Of a stretch of DNA of 64,000 nucleotides, positions 46,091 through 57,021 are shown in pieces. The position numbers and the translations under genes are program-made. The first letter of the stretch is position 1; the number at the start of each line of letters is the position of its first letter. The DNA comes from Lindgomyces ingoldianus (lineage: Eukaryota; Ascomycota; Dothideomycetes; Pleosporales; Lindgomycetaceae), in contig NW_022985172.1 of NCBI RefSeq assembly GCF_010093535.1, positions 737,498 through 801,497 of the forward strand, written 5' to 3'. Under the pieces are notes generated by a model. The model worked only from the letters and a program-made list of their open reading frames with translations, did no database searches and was not told the origin of the DNA.

Positions 46091-47222
46091 GGCGACTGAC
46101 CCTACAAAATACAAGCTCAATCATTCCATGTGGGTATTCCATCATTTCTGTCGTCTGCGCCACAATCTCACTCCAAGCTAGTGCTAATCGACTTCCTCCA
46201 GGCTCCGTGTCAAGGACCCTAAGCGGTCGGTCGAGTTCTATGAGTTCCTAGGAATGAAGCTCATCAACAAGCTCCCAAATCCCGACGCAAAGTTCGATCT
46301 ATACTTCCTCGCGTTCGATAGTCCCAGGGCAGTCTCCCATGGCAATCATTGGACGGACCGGGAGGGTATCGTAGAGCTCACACATAACTACGGGACGGAG
46401 AACGACCCAGGCTACAAGATCGCAAATGGCAATACTGACCCCCGAGGATTCGGTCACCTTGCTATTTCAGTAGACAACATTCAGGCTGCGTGTCAGCGAA
46501 TAGAGGATGCAGGTTACAAGTTTCAGAAGAAGCTGACGGATGGGAAGATGCGCCACATCGCCTTCGCGCTGGATCCAGATGGCTACTGGGTCGAGGTCAT
46601 TGGACAGAAGCCGCTAGAGGAGACTGAAAGCGTTAAGGAGACAGACATTTCAACATATCGCATGGTAGGTCGTAAGGTGACTATGAGGGTCATGACTAAC
46701 ATACATAGAACCACACTATGATTCGCATAAAGGATCCCGAAGTCTCCCTCAACTTTTACAAGGATGTTATGGGCATGGGGCTGAAGCGTACGTCGGAGAG
46801 CAAGAATGGAGGCTTTAACTTATACTTCCTTGGCTACGGCCCGTCAGCTCCAGAGGCCACTGCAAACGGCGTGAACCCTGTCGCTGACCGAGAAGGATTG
46901 CTAGAGCTGACCTGGAACTATGGGACGGAGAAGGACCCGAACTTCAAGTACCACGACGGCAACGCTCAGCCGCAAGGGTTTGGCCACATCTGCATCGCTG
47001 TCGACGACTTGGACGCTGCTTGTGCGCGGTTCGAGGAGAAGAAGGTCAACTGGAAAAAAAGGCTCACAGAGGGCAGGATGAAGAACATTGCCTTTGTGTT
47101 GGGCAAGTATTCGAAGACTCGGAGGGTGTGACCTAACTTAGCTAACAAGCCAAGCAGATCCTGACGGCTACTGGATTGAAGTTGTTCAAAACGAGAAGCT
47201 CAAGCCGCGAAGCAATTGGTGA
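46091..47222 (+). CDS. GLO1: Lactoylglutathione lyase (glyoxalase I), two-domain form
   Basis: Converts the methylglyoxal-glutathione hemithioacetal to S-lactoylglutathione; cytosolic, metal-dependent. Exons 46091-46131, 46202-46664, 46709-47102 and 47158-47222 give 320 aa, close to the yeast length. Two homologous vicinal-oxygen-chelate units are visible: LRVKDPKRSVEFYEFLGM ... VELTHNYGTE ... GFGHLAISVD ... DPDGYWVEV in residues ~15-170, and MIRIKDPEVSLNFYKDVMGM ... LELTWNYGTE ... GFGHICIAVDD ... DPDGYWIEV in ~180-310. His and Glu metal ligands sit in these motifs. The third intron (47103-47157) is GC-AG with the strong donor GCAAGT; no GT donor keeps the DPDGYW frame. Without it the protein would lose the second catalytic C-terminus. 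Confidence 0.96.
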
Positions 47223-47823
47223 TTTCGATGGCTCTCTCTTCTAGGGCCCCCGGCTTCGATGTGAGTGGCACACGGGACATATCCCAGATCTCACCATGCG
47301 AACTCTTCCAATTGAGTGGCACCGCCTTTAAACCTGCAGCGTCTTACGGCATACATCATCTCATTGAGTATTCCAATTATTGCTTTTAGCGTGGCAATAT
47401 CCCGCCGCGGAAATACGACTCATTCAATATTCAACGCCTTCGAGTGTGCTCCAACTCACTGTCTGCCAATCTACTTCCTCGAACCAGCACTGAATATCTC
47501 ACCATTTGTTTCAACTATTACTCTTATCTCCAGGAGTTCTAAAAGTTCTCCTGGCGTATAGCACCGCTGAAGCAGTGGTTTCCCAGTGACCATGTTGACA
47601 GGCCAGTGGCGTAATCGCGTGGGGTACGGCGGGAGCGGGGTATCCATCTAAGCCTGAAAGGGCAAGTCCGCCTCTGACGGAAAGACGCAGCTGATGAGGC
47701 ATGTCCGATAGCGGCCCATCTAATTGTCCGGTCAGCTAAAAAGCACAAAGACTGACTCCTTCCTCAGTCTGGATTTCAGTTTTCATTTTGTCTTCTTTAC
47801 AGCAGTTTAGTCCTTGAATTAAT
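47223..47823. other. Intergenic, promoter of SERA-type gene
   Basis: Spacer between GLO1 and the phosphoglycerate dehydrogenase gene. An 81-codon hydrophobic frame at 47316-47561 is not supported. No repeats. Confidence 0.4.
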
Positions 47824-49707
47824 ATGGCTATCCTAGTGCACGCACCCAAGCCGCGGGTCCTGATCCCTGAGAAGGTGTCTCCGGATGGCTTAGCTTTGTT
47901 GAAAGGCCAGTTTGAGGTAGATGAAAAGAAGGGTTTGAGCCCGGAAGAGCTGAAAAGCATCATCGGCAACTACGAGGCGCTCATTGTACGCTCAGAGACT
48001 AAAGTTACAGCAGAGCTGCTTACTGCTGCCACCAAGCTTAAAGTTGTTGCCAGGGCTGGTGTAGGTGTCGATAATGTAGATGTCCAGAGTGCTACGAAGC
48101 AAGGAATCATTGTTGTGAACTCTCCTTCCGGAAATATCAATGCTGCGGCAGAACATACCATTGCTCGTGAGTGCTCGAAGTTCTGTCTCCCGGCTGCTCT
48201 TACAGACTTCTGACTTGTAACAGTCATGATGGCGGTATCTCGCAACATCGGTGACGCAGATGCTAGTCTCAAATCTGGGAAATGGGAACGAAGTCGTCTT
48301 GTGGGCGTTGAAGCGAAAGGAAAGACGCTAGCCATTGTTGGTTTGGGCAAAGGTACCATTCAAAAGGGTCGATCCAACACGGCCAAATACTAACTAGATA
48401 CAGTCGGTCTTACAGTTGCCCGAATTGCGAATGGTTTTGGCATGCGCCTAATTGCATACGATCCATATGCCAACCCAAACTTGGCCGCCGCTGCATCTGT
48501 CACTCTGAAGCCCAGTCTCCTAGATATTCTGAAGGAAGCTGATTTCTTGACGCTGCACACCCCGCTCATTGCCTCGACAAGAGGTATGATCGGAGCTGCA
48601 GAATTGGCCACGATGAAATCAACTGCCAGGATATTGAACGTAGCAAGAGGAGGCATGATCGATGAAACCGCTCTTCTTGAGGCCCTCACTGCCGGAACAA
48701 TAGCTGGCGCTGGTATCGATGTCTGGACGTCGGAGCCGCCTGAACCTGAATCCCCAGCAACTCGTCTTATCGCACATCCGAAAGTCGTTTCTACACCCCA
48801 TCTTGGTGCTTCGACCAAGGAGGCGCAGGAAAATGTCTCGATTGATGTTTGCGAGCAGGTCGTTTCGATCCTGTCCGGAGAGCTTCCTCGATCAGCCGTG
48901 AACGCTCCTATCATCCTTCCCGAGGAATATAGGACCCTCCAACCTTTCGTAACCCTTGTCGAGAAGATGGGCTCTCTTTATACGCAGCACTACAGCTCTC
49001 ATTTTACAACATCGGGGAAAACTGCTCAGCAATTCCGTACCACATTCGACATCACATACGAGGGTTCATTAACGAATCTCAACACAACCAAGCCCCTCTT
49101 TGCAGCTCTGGTGAAGGGTCTCCTCACCCCATTCACCTCTTCAGATGGCCTCAATATCAACATTGTCAATGCTGAACTCCTTGCCAAGGAACGTGGAATT
49201 CTGATCAATGAGAGCCGAAGCCGCGAGAATATAGAAGACAAGCCGTACTCCTCCTTCGTTACGCTCCGCGCTCGGGCTTCCCGGTCTCCATCACATCAGC
49301 GTACTGGTCTCAGTCGCTCGAATTCGCCGGCTACCTCAAAATCCATTAAGCCCCAAGAGCAGGAGGATCAGGTCATTCAGGGTTTCGTGTCTGCGAACAA
49401 GTCTTACATTTCGCGGTTGGATCGATTCAAAGGCGAATTTGTTGCACGTGGTACCCTCCTCATTTGTAGAAACTTTGACTCCTGCGGGAAGATTGGCTTC
49501 GTGGGCTCGGTACTTGGCAAGGCGGGCGTGAATATCAAGTCCATGAGCGTTGCGCCGCTGCATGAGGAGGCTGAAGAGGTGGACGGAGACGTAGAAGGTA
49601 ACGAGGCTCTAATGATATTAGGTGTTGATAAGCCAGTTGACGAGAGTGTCGTTAAAAGGTTGATTGGGGAGCAGGGTGTGTTAGAGGCCAACGTTGTTAC
49701 TCTCTAA
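47824..49707 (+). CDS. D-3-phosphoglycerate dehydrogenase, long ASB/ACT form
   Basis: First committed step of the phosphorylated serine pathway: oxidises 3-phosphoglycerate to 3-phosphohydroxypyruvate with NAD. Exons 47824-48166, 48224-48352 and 48404-49707 give 591 aa. The substrate-binding half begins PRVLIPEKVSPDGL and contains VARAGVGVDNVD; the NAD-binding half has TLAIVGLGKVGLTVAR; the catalytic region has LNVARGGMIDE and STPHLGASTKEAQ. An intervening ASB domain follows residue ~320, and an ACT-like regulatory domain ends the protein (GKIGFVGSVLGKAGVNIKSM, EALMILGVDKPV). This is the layout of the bacterial-type long enzyme, different from yeast Ser3/Ser33. A Ser/Arg-rich segment of about 40 residues (near residue 450) interrupts the ASB part. 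Confidence 0.93.
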
Positions 49708-50247
49708 GTGGCGCTGGGTGTTTCTGGACGAAGGCGCTCGTGGCTCATCTGGCATTTTTGGATACCATGAAAACACGGGTTTAAAGAAGTGTTTCGACTT
49801 CAACGTCGGCGAAATAGGAATCTCTTCAGGACATGGACGTGGTGGTTGGATAGCTCGTCTAATTCTGATTGGTCAATGAGACCTGCTGACGCTAACAAAA
49901 CTGCTGACGAAGCTGCACTTCGCTGAGCATTCACCTTGGCAGAGCCCTTGCTTCTCCAAGAAACGCTGCTGGATAAAATCTGTGCTGCTGCCAATATACA
50001 ACCTCGCTTTTTATTGATCATAGAGCCATGAGGCGGAATTAGTAATGGGCCTCGGCATGACGAAATAAGGAAAGGGATGTCTACGGACGAAAATCATGGC
50101 CTCAGCAAGCGGCCGCATCGGCCTAGGAATTCGACCGACTCTTGGTCCACCACCCTTTATAATAGTCACTTACCTCTCGTCCTGACTTACAGTTACAGCA
50201 CACCTAAATCTACAATTGCCAGTTGAGCGAACATCGTAATAATAATA
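49708..50247. other. Intergenic, promoter of FMP52
   Basis: Spacer between two plus-strand genes. A NotI-like GCGGCCGC lies near 50109-50116. No gene or repeat is recognised; AAT repeats (50238-50249) directly precede the FMP52 start codon. Confidence 0.4.
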
Positions 50248-50984
50248 ATGGCAACCGCAGCTCTTGTGGGAAGCACCGGGCTTGTCGTACGTCTCCCCAC
50301 GCCATATCTCTCTCCACGACCTAACAATCCAAGGGCTCGAATATCCTGTCTCAACTCCTTGCCCACCCCTCCTTCTCGTCCGTATACGCCTACACGCGTC
50401 GCGAACTTAGTAACCCCACTGCCAGCACGAAGCTCACGCCACTTTCCTCAACCGATAGCTCGACATGGCCGTCTCTCTTCCCAACTGCACCCACGCCCAC
50501 CATCTTCTTCTCGGGCCTTGGGACTACGCGCGGACAGGCCGGCGGCCTCGAAAACCAGCGCAAGATCGACCTCGACCTGAACTACGACCTTGCAAAGGCT
50601 GCGAAGGAGGCCGGATGTGACACATACGTTCTAATATCTTCTGCATCTGCGAGTTCTCAATCCATGTTGGCATACTCTAAAATGAAAGGCGAGCTAGAAG
50701 ACAAAGTCAAGGACCTCGGGTTCAAGCACACCGTCTTCCTGCGCCCTGGGTTGATTGTGGGCACGAGGCAAGATAGCAGAGCTCCCGAGGCTGTGATGCG
50801 GGGTTTAGCTACCGGGCTAGGAAAGCTGAGCCCAATGTTAAAGAACAGCTGGGCTCAGGATGCGGATGTGATTGCCAGGGCGGCGGTGAATGCAGGCCTG
50901 CAGTGTGTGGATGGGAAGAAGGAAGAGGGGGTTTGGGTGTTGGGGCAGAAGGAGATCATACGGTTGGGAGAGGAGAAAAAATGA
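50248..50984 (+). CDS. FMP52: Fmp52-like NAD(P)-binding protein (HTATIP2/TIP30 family)
   Basis: Mitochondrial outer-membrane protein in yeast, atypical SDR of the TIP30 group. A 13-codon first exon (50248-50286, MATAALVGSTGLV) joins 50334-50984 across a 47-nt intron (GTACGT...CCAAG), giving 229 aa. The joined sequence ATAALVGSTGLVGSNILSQL carries the GxxGxxG nucleotide-binding motif, split by the intron. Later marks are VYAYTRREL, FFSGLGTTRGQAGG, YVLISSASASS, YSKMKGELE (Tyr-x3-Lys-like YSKMK) and FLRPGLIVG. Length and motifs match Fmp52 proteins of filamentous fungi. Confidence 0.93.
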
Positions 50985-52284
50985 GGGGCTACGGGTTACC
51001 GGGAGGGGGGTGCTGAGGAGAGGGGGAGAACTGCCAGCATCGACCTGCCGGAGCTTGGGGGATGGGATTCTGAAATGCCATAGCAAATGGGGCTGATGCG
51101 CTGGAATTACAGTACTACGATCCCCTTCATGCATACAGCTTGGCGATGGTGATACAGGGGCAGATTGAGATGGATTCCTGACTTTGGGCCTTGTTGCCCT
51201 CGAATATACCCTTTCCTACCTTTCCAACCCCAAATCATCCAATTATTTAGCAGCAGGAGTGACAACCCGAACCAAGTGCTTCTCCTTAATCACCCACAGG
51301 CGCTCTGAAACTGTGACTTGCTGATTCTGTGTGGGTCTTAAAATCATCGTCATTCACCCAAAGTGCTGCCCATCCTCCAGCTTCAGCCAATCAAATCATC
51401 CGATTTCCATCCCTCTTTCGCTCCCCCGAGGACAAGTGCACGCCACTTCCGCAGATGGGGTGTCAGTAGTCTTCATCCCTTCGACCCCGTTGCTCGCCGA
51501 ATGACGGTGCTCTGGGTCAGGAGACAATGAGCTCAGCACGTGGCTGACTCATGTCATCGGCGGGTACCGAACCAGACAACTCGCGCTTTCCCTTGAACAT
51601 CACACCATGGTCGAACGACACCATGCCAAGCCCCACCAACATATCACGAAATCGCATCTCAGGCGACGCTGAGTGGTCCAGAGCTATGTGAGAAGCAACT
51701 CGAAATGGGAAATTTGAGTTCGACATGTCTTCACTGCTTGGTCAGTTCCTGCGGTCCCCGAATGTCTCATGAGGAATGGGACTGCAGAACGTGACTTTCC
51801 CACTAATTCGTAAGAACCGTAACCGTCAGGCCCAGAAATGCGCTTCTTTGGGCTCAGCTCACCTGATTTTGTGTGGCCTGAGCAGACGTGTGCCAGGTTC
51901 TTCCGGAGTATTTCATGGTGGCCTTCTGCTGGTCGTATATAGCTCACCGTACCTGCGCGCAGTGCCACTTTCGTTCTCTTCCATCTCCTCTCTTATTTCC
52001 TTAAGATTTAATACGAGAAACAAAGAAACTTCCATTGGTCGGACTCTCCATTCCACAGTACATATCTCAACTCCACGGCCTCATCTCCTCTTCGAACAGA
52101 TCGCGATTTGATTCAAGAAAATCATACTCTATTTTAACGAATAAAAAAGCATTTCTGCATTCGCCACTGCTAGTAAATTTGGTCCTAGTTTGGGTCTGGG
52201 TCTGATTTATTCGACGGCTTTCAACATTGGGAAACAATAAGACTGTAACGGCGGTTACGATATACAAACAAATTTGAACCGAAA
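50985..52284. other. Intergenic, no supported gene
   Basis: Spacer of 1.3 kb. No recognisable gene; the frames at 51517-51726 and 51684-51968 (minus) and 51776-52111 (plus) lack support. It includes the promoter of the following small gene. Confidence 0.4.
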
Positions 52285-52575
52285 ATGCCTTCTCCAACAC
52301 AAGCCCGTGGCTTCTTTCGCAGCGCTGCCCGCTACCTCTCCGAACCTCATCCGTTCGCACGCAATCCTGTGACTGTGGCTTCGCACTCGGTTCCGTATGG
52401 CGTTTATGGCAAGCGGTTATTAAGGAGCTCTGCTTTGTATGTCTATTCACTCATCGCATCCAGACTTTCTTCATAGTAAATGTACTAATCCTACATCAGC
52501 TATTTCCCGACCTTCGCTGTTTTCTTCGGTTGGCCTATCGCTGGCATGTACTACTTGAAGAAAACCGGCTTGTGA
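52285..52575 (+). CDS. Small single-pass membrane protein, possible readthrough gene
   Basis: Exons 52285-52436 and 52500-52575 (intron 52437-52499, GTATGT...CATCAG) give 75 aa ending at TGA 52573-52575. The N-terminal half is basic and acid-poor (ARGFFRSAARYLSEPHPFAR), compatible with mitochondrial targeting. A membrane-like segment follows: AFYFPTFAVFFGWPIAGMYY, then LKKTGL. The stop is followed immediately by CTA and then by 57 more sense codons in the same frame, listed separately. I do not recognise the family; it resembles small inner-membrane proteins of fungal mitochondria. An alternative donor at 52529 (GTTGGC) with acceptor 52579 would remove 51 nt, including the TGA. Confidence 0.6.
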
Positions 52576-52752
52576 CTAGCCAAGGGCATCGTCATCGCCG
52601 TCGACGGAATGGGTCCTTCGGATAAACACATCTCGGGTGCTTGGGAAGTTACGAATATCGATAATTTGGAGCAGATCGAGAGAGAGAGGACTCAGTCGGA
52701 TGATGCGAGGGAGATCGTGGATTTAGTTCTAGGGATGGAGTGGGATGGTTGA
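52573..52752 (+). other. TGA-CTA followed by 58-codon in-frame extension
   Basis: After the TGA at 52573 the same frame runs without a stop for 58 codons, to TGA 52750-52752. The extension reads like protein: KGIVIAVDGMGPSDKHISG, AWEVTNIDNLEQIERERTQS and DDAREIVDLVLGMEWDG, with a hydrophilic, helix-prone acidic tail. UGA CUA is the best-documented short readthrough context in fungi and animals. Predicted full product 134 aa with a cytosolic or intermembrane tail after the membrane segment. No PTS1 tripeptide is present at the end. Readthrough is inferred, not shown. Confidence 0.5.
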
Positions 52753-53190
52753 TGATGCAAGTTTGGCGGTTGGCGATGGCGGTGTCCGCAGTGGAGTCAC
52801 AGAACATGAGGAAGGCTTGGGCGATGGTTGTATGTGGGACTGACTTCGATTCTGTGTATATTTGTTCTCGCTGGTGGTTTGGGGTTGACGGGATGCACAG
52901 CGAAGGGAGTCTGGAGTCTTGCCCTGGGTGGCCATTTTTCTTTTCTTTGCACAGATCGGAAAGCATACAGTACAGCTTGAACGCATTAGATTGCACCAGC
53001 TAAGTTTCCATGAATATGTGCTGTACTCATTTCGACTAGACATTCATGTACTTGCTAATCTCTCACGTGCTCGGGGGCAACTGAGCATTCAGGTATCATC
53101 ATTAAGAAATCTCACGTCCGCAAAAGGGAAGAGTAAAGAAGCCTCGCCATATATACGAAATTCCACTCTACCACCTACATCTTCATCTCT
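52753..53190. other. Convergent intergenic region
   Basis: Between the readthrough candidate and the 3' end of the GH7 gene. No gene; overlapping frames on both strands have no support. Confidence 0.45.
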
Positions 53191-54605
53191 CTAATGCCTC
53201 GCAAATCTCAGTACAGTTCCATTCGAAAAAGTACTCCCAATTTCCCCGCTTCTGATATTCGAGAAGACCACCTTTGCATCTGGATACTGCTTAATCAGCT
53301 CCGCCGGCCTCCCACCCGTCACTGGGCACGGGCCGCGTCCAACGCCTGGGGTCGCTGCATCAGCATCAGCGGGATATCTCTCCTGGTCTAACCACCCCAT
53401 GTACGATCCCGAATCATCCCAGATCGACAGCGCGAGAACCATGCCACGACCAAGTGCATCGCCCATAGTTTTGAGGCCACCGAGTTGCGTGAAGTGGTCT
53501 GTGCCGCCGAGCACCTTTTTGTTGGAAGCACAGTACGCGTCTGTAATGGAGCCCTCGGTGGACATGCCGGCAATGCTGACTTTGGCGTTTTGAATAATCT
53601 TGCCGTTTTGGATGTAAAGTCTACGGATCTCCTTGAGAGTTCCCGTAGCGGTGTTATCGGTCGTGTAGAATTGGGTGACAACGGTAAGTTTCTTCGATGT
53701 GTCGACTGTGTAGTTTGTGCCAACACCATAGTATCTTTTGTCACCCATGCGATATGGGTTGTTGTCACAGCCATCTTTATCGCAAACACCTTTGTACCGC
53801 GAGTCACCGTTACCGCATTCGGTGCCGGAGCAGGCGAAGACCTGATTGGCGTTGCAGGGATGGGGAGTGTAGGCGGTGGCGGCATTGTTAGCCTCCCAAA
53901 TGTCCATTTCGTTGCAGCAGGCGCCGTAAGTGCCGTTCAGATTGGCCTTGAACCTCAATTAGCTAGCAATTCGCCATGTTAGGTGGGCTTACTTACTCGG
54001 CCCTTGATGAAGTTCTGCGATGGGCATTGAGCATCGCAGTATCCTGTTCCGTACTTTGCACCAGCCTTGTTAAGCTCATTCGCATCTCCCTTAGCATTCA
54101 TCTCCGAGAAATACAGAGCACCATTGATGCCACATGGGACTTTCGAGACATCAACATCGAACGAGAACTCGGCATTCAGAAGCTTGAAGTGGTCGAATGT
54201 CTCATCATCTGACATCAAGTATACTCTCGGGCTTGACAAACTCGTCACGTTGGTCGCTGGATCCGTCTTGTAAATATTCAGGGTCAAGGCATCGCCGCTA
54301 GTGCGAATACCATAGCTAGCATAGTCGACACCCTCGAGGGAGCAGGTCTTCGCGCATGTCTCGATGTCAGGGCAGAAGTCCTTGTTGAAGCCGGTGGTAA
54401 CACAGTTGGTGTAGCCTTCCTTGTTGTGGAGCCAACGGTAGTTGGCATCAAGAACGATCCCGCTTTTTTGAGCAACACAACCCCCTGCTTTGGTGCATTT
54501 GTAGGATGTAATGGGTGGATGAACCTCAGGTGTGAGGGGGCCGGGGACTTGGGCCCAAGTAGAAGCAGCGAAGAGAGAGGCCGTGAGAATGGACCGTTGG
54601 TACAT
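53191..54605 (-). CDS. GH7 cellulase, endoglucanase-like, catalytic module only
   Basis: Secreted glycoside hydrolase family 7 retaining cellulase. Exons 54605-53997 and 53946-53191 (intron 53947-53996, GTAAGT...TTCAAG) give 454 aa. A signal peptide (SILTASLFAASTWAQ) precedes VPGPLTPEVHPPITSYKC. The catalytic motif is complete: E216-M-D218-I-W-E221 in CCNEMDIWEAN. YCDAQCPSQNFIKG is shared across the family. The segment between CDAQC and CCNEMD is short, lacking the long loop seen in cellobiohydrolases at this position, which favours an endoglucanase-type open cleft; the later LALSIWDDSGSYMGWLD is compatible with either type. No cellulose-binding module or linker follows. An upstream in-frame ATG at 54677 would bury the signal peptide and is rejected. 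Confidence 0.93.
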
Positions 54606-54694
54606 GACTGATGGAGAGGGCTGGAATAATCCGACACAATGACGATTAAGAAACAGAGATGGCGTCGCAATGGACATGAATTAAAGGATCTTGT

Positions 54695-54703
54695 CTTTAT
54701 ATG
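54695..54703 (-). promoter_or_regulatory. TATA box of the GH7 gene
   Basis: Minus strand reads CATATAAAG about 90 bp upstream of the ATG at 54605, a typical position for a fungal core promoter. Confidence 0.5.
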
Positions 54704-56252
54704 AGAACCATGGCAAGCAATTGGCTCAACCAAGCTCGATAAGGAAAGTAATGCCCTCGACTATCGCTCAATATCATCGGGTATACTGGCCCAGACCACA
54801 AACATCTTAGGCTCATCGATGATACTAGACCTAGGGAGCTCGAGATTAACAATTCTTGTCCCCTGAGGCTCTCGAGAAACGAGTGGGGTTCACTGGAGTA
54901 TGTACCTGCAGTAAGCCATCCGTGCCAAAATGCCTAGAGAGTAGATCGTCTTCGCTCAATCTTCTAGAAGATTAAACTACCAATGTGTCTTAGTGGTGAA
55001 GTTCGGGCCGGCGGACCTATGGCCGCAATGGCCCACGAAACAATATCGAAATGTTCTATGCGTCTTCTGGAAACTAAACCAAAATGGCTGATCTAATCTA
55101 CGGGTGGGGTCGAGCCCTCACGGTGGTTCGAATTGACTAGGTACCAGGTTTCTGATAAATTACACCCGAAAGTTGAGACAGGAAAATGTGCGATTGGCCA
55201 ACAGACGCGGTATCCTCGAAATTTCTTAAAGGACTCTATGAAGACCCAAAAGTGAGCGGTTGTCTCTGTAATGCACAGAATGCGAAAAGATAAATTGATT
55301 GAATGAGAAAGTGAAATGATGGAGGGGAAAAGAAAACGCGCTAATCCAAAAGCGGACACTAGCACCATCACTCTACGACTTTGCCTGAGGATGTGCTCAT
55401 TTAAAACAGCTCTCGCTCTCTCCTGCTACCCCTCAAAATCTCCAACCTAATCAACGCGGGCTATGCGATGCACCTTAAGGGTATCTCTCGAAAGCGCAAA
55501 CGCTAGTTATGTGTCTTGCATCCTCAGGCAGAGTGAAATCGAGTGGTGGGCCCAAGGACACCGTCAAAGCCTGAAAATATTCCGGGTTTATTTAATCTAG
55601 TGATGTCTCTAATTTTCCAAACTTCTTTATCCAAATATTATGATGCTCTTCCCTCCGTAGTTAGCCAAGCAGTTTCTGGGTCGAGAAATAAGCCATCCAA
55701 GCTAACTTTAACGATATCGACCTCCAAGGACAAGGTTCAGGGGATGCAACGAGCGACGTCCTAGATTGCTTTATTCGGAGTAGGTATATCACGGCGAGAG
55801 CAAATCTGGATGTTTTCCGAGTTTTGTACTTACTAGAGACCTGCATTCTTTTCCCGCGCCTTGACAGATCGACTTGAATCGTGATCACCAAAATGCCTAT
55901 GCGGATCCGAAAGAACTAAGTTGAGATTCAAGTAGCTATTGCTATACACAAGAGCATACGATGACACATCTAAATTCTGCTCGATCTTGAGTTCTCGGAC
56001 AAGCTGGATGAGCTTCATCTCATCATTGACGAAGGTTTCTTCGTTCTTCGTCTTGCTATGAAAGACGCACTCAGGGTCGTGAATCGAGTAATAGCACACC
56101 GCTTGAGTTCACCCCCAATCCTGTACCGGAATAGAAGGAGATGGAAATGATAAGGGGGAAGCCCGCCAGTGCGAGGGCGATACGGACAAGATTGTGTTCC
56201 AGAGAATCCGTCCCAGCTGGATGCATCGACGGTTTTTAATTCCGTAGCGTGT
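54704..56252. other. Intergenic, no supported gene
   Basis: Apart from the GH7 promoter, no gene is supported. Minus-strand frames at 55093-55371, 55661-55891, 55833-56099 and 56015-56263 overlap in different frames and have no family resemblance. Confidence 0.35.
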
Positions 56253-56651
56253 ATGACCGCCATAGTAAGTGTACGAAACTCGAAAATCGTAGCTGTGAAA
56301 ATGTGTAGCTGGATTAAATCGGCTCAGGTATATATATTTGATGAGAAATCTGAATTGGGCGAGGTCTTCGGTTTCCTGAATTCATCACCAACCATCAACC
56401 ATTGGTTCGCGAGGCTATGCAAGCGCATTGCGGGACAACGTAAAGGAATTATAGAGCTGAACATGCTGCTTCCCACGGAGAGCATTTTGCAACAATGGGG
56501 CGGCGTTCAGTGTGAGGACACATTAGCGAAATCCGGACTAGAGCCTGTCACGAGAGATATAGAATTATTGAATAATTACAAGAAGTTAAGACAATTAGAT
56601 CCTCAAAATACCAACTCCGGCGCAAAGAGAGTGGCCATCATTCGATTGTGA
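56253..56651 (+). CDS. Orphan ORF, hypothetical
   Basis: From the first ATG the frame gives 132 codons; the open frame itself begins at 56154. A possible intron at 56265-56327 (GTAAGTG...GCTCAG, 63 nt, in frame, stop-free) would give MTAIVYIFDEKSELGEVFGF at the start, which reads more naturally, and 111 aa. The C-terminal 80 residues are protein-like: NHWFARLCKRIAGQRKGIIE, LNMLLPTESILQQWGG and SGLEPVTRDIELLNNYKKLR. No domain is recognised. It may be an exon of a longer gene, a lineage-specific gene or a remnant. Low confidence. Confidence 0.3.
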   Translation: MTAIVSVRNSKIVAVKMCSWIKSAQVYIFDEKSELGEVFGFLNSSPTINHWFARLCKRIAGQRKGIIELNMLLPTESILQQWGGVQCEDTLAKSGLEPVTRDIELLNNYKKLRQLDPQNTNSGAKRVAIIRL

Positions 56652-57021
56652 TGGAACTACGGGTTATCGATGCAGAGTAACGCACAGAGTCATACCGGAG
56701 AAATATACCTCCGACTCCGAATTGCGTGCTTTGCGCTAGGGACACTTTTTGTCCTCGACAACCTGCACAAGCAATTTATGAGGGAAAATGGACCAATGGC
56801 TGCCGTCTGTCGCCCACCGCATTCCAAATCAGCCCTCGGCTTGCTCTTTCTGCCGATGTCGCTTTATCAAATCAACATCTTTTTCCTTCCCTGCTCATCA
56901 CTTGTCGGGTTCCCAATTGAGGCCGCAGAGAAAAGCTGACCCGAACTCCTCCCCTTCCCATCCCTACAAAGGGTCGCCCCATTGATTCCCTTGCTTGCTC
57001 CTCGTCGTTCCCTCATCTAAA
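56652..57021. other. Promoter region of MET10
   Basis: 370 bp of spacer upstream of the sulfite reductase gene. The frames inside overlap one another and are not supported. No CACGTG Cbf1-type box was seen in this interval. Confidence 0.4.

Noticed and set aside
55100..55150. Possible tRNA T-arm (GGTTCGAATT)
   Set aside because: The flanking five bases on each side do not pair, and no cloverleaf is possible.
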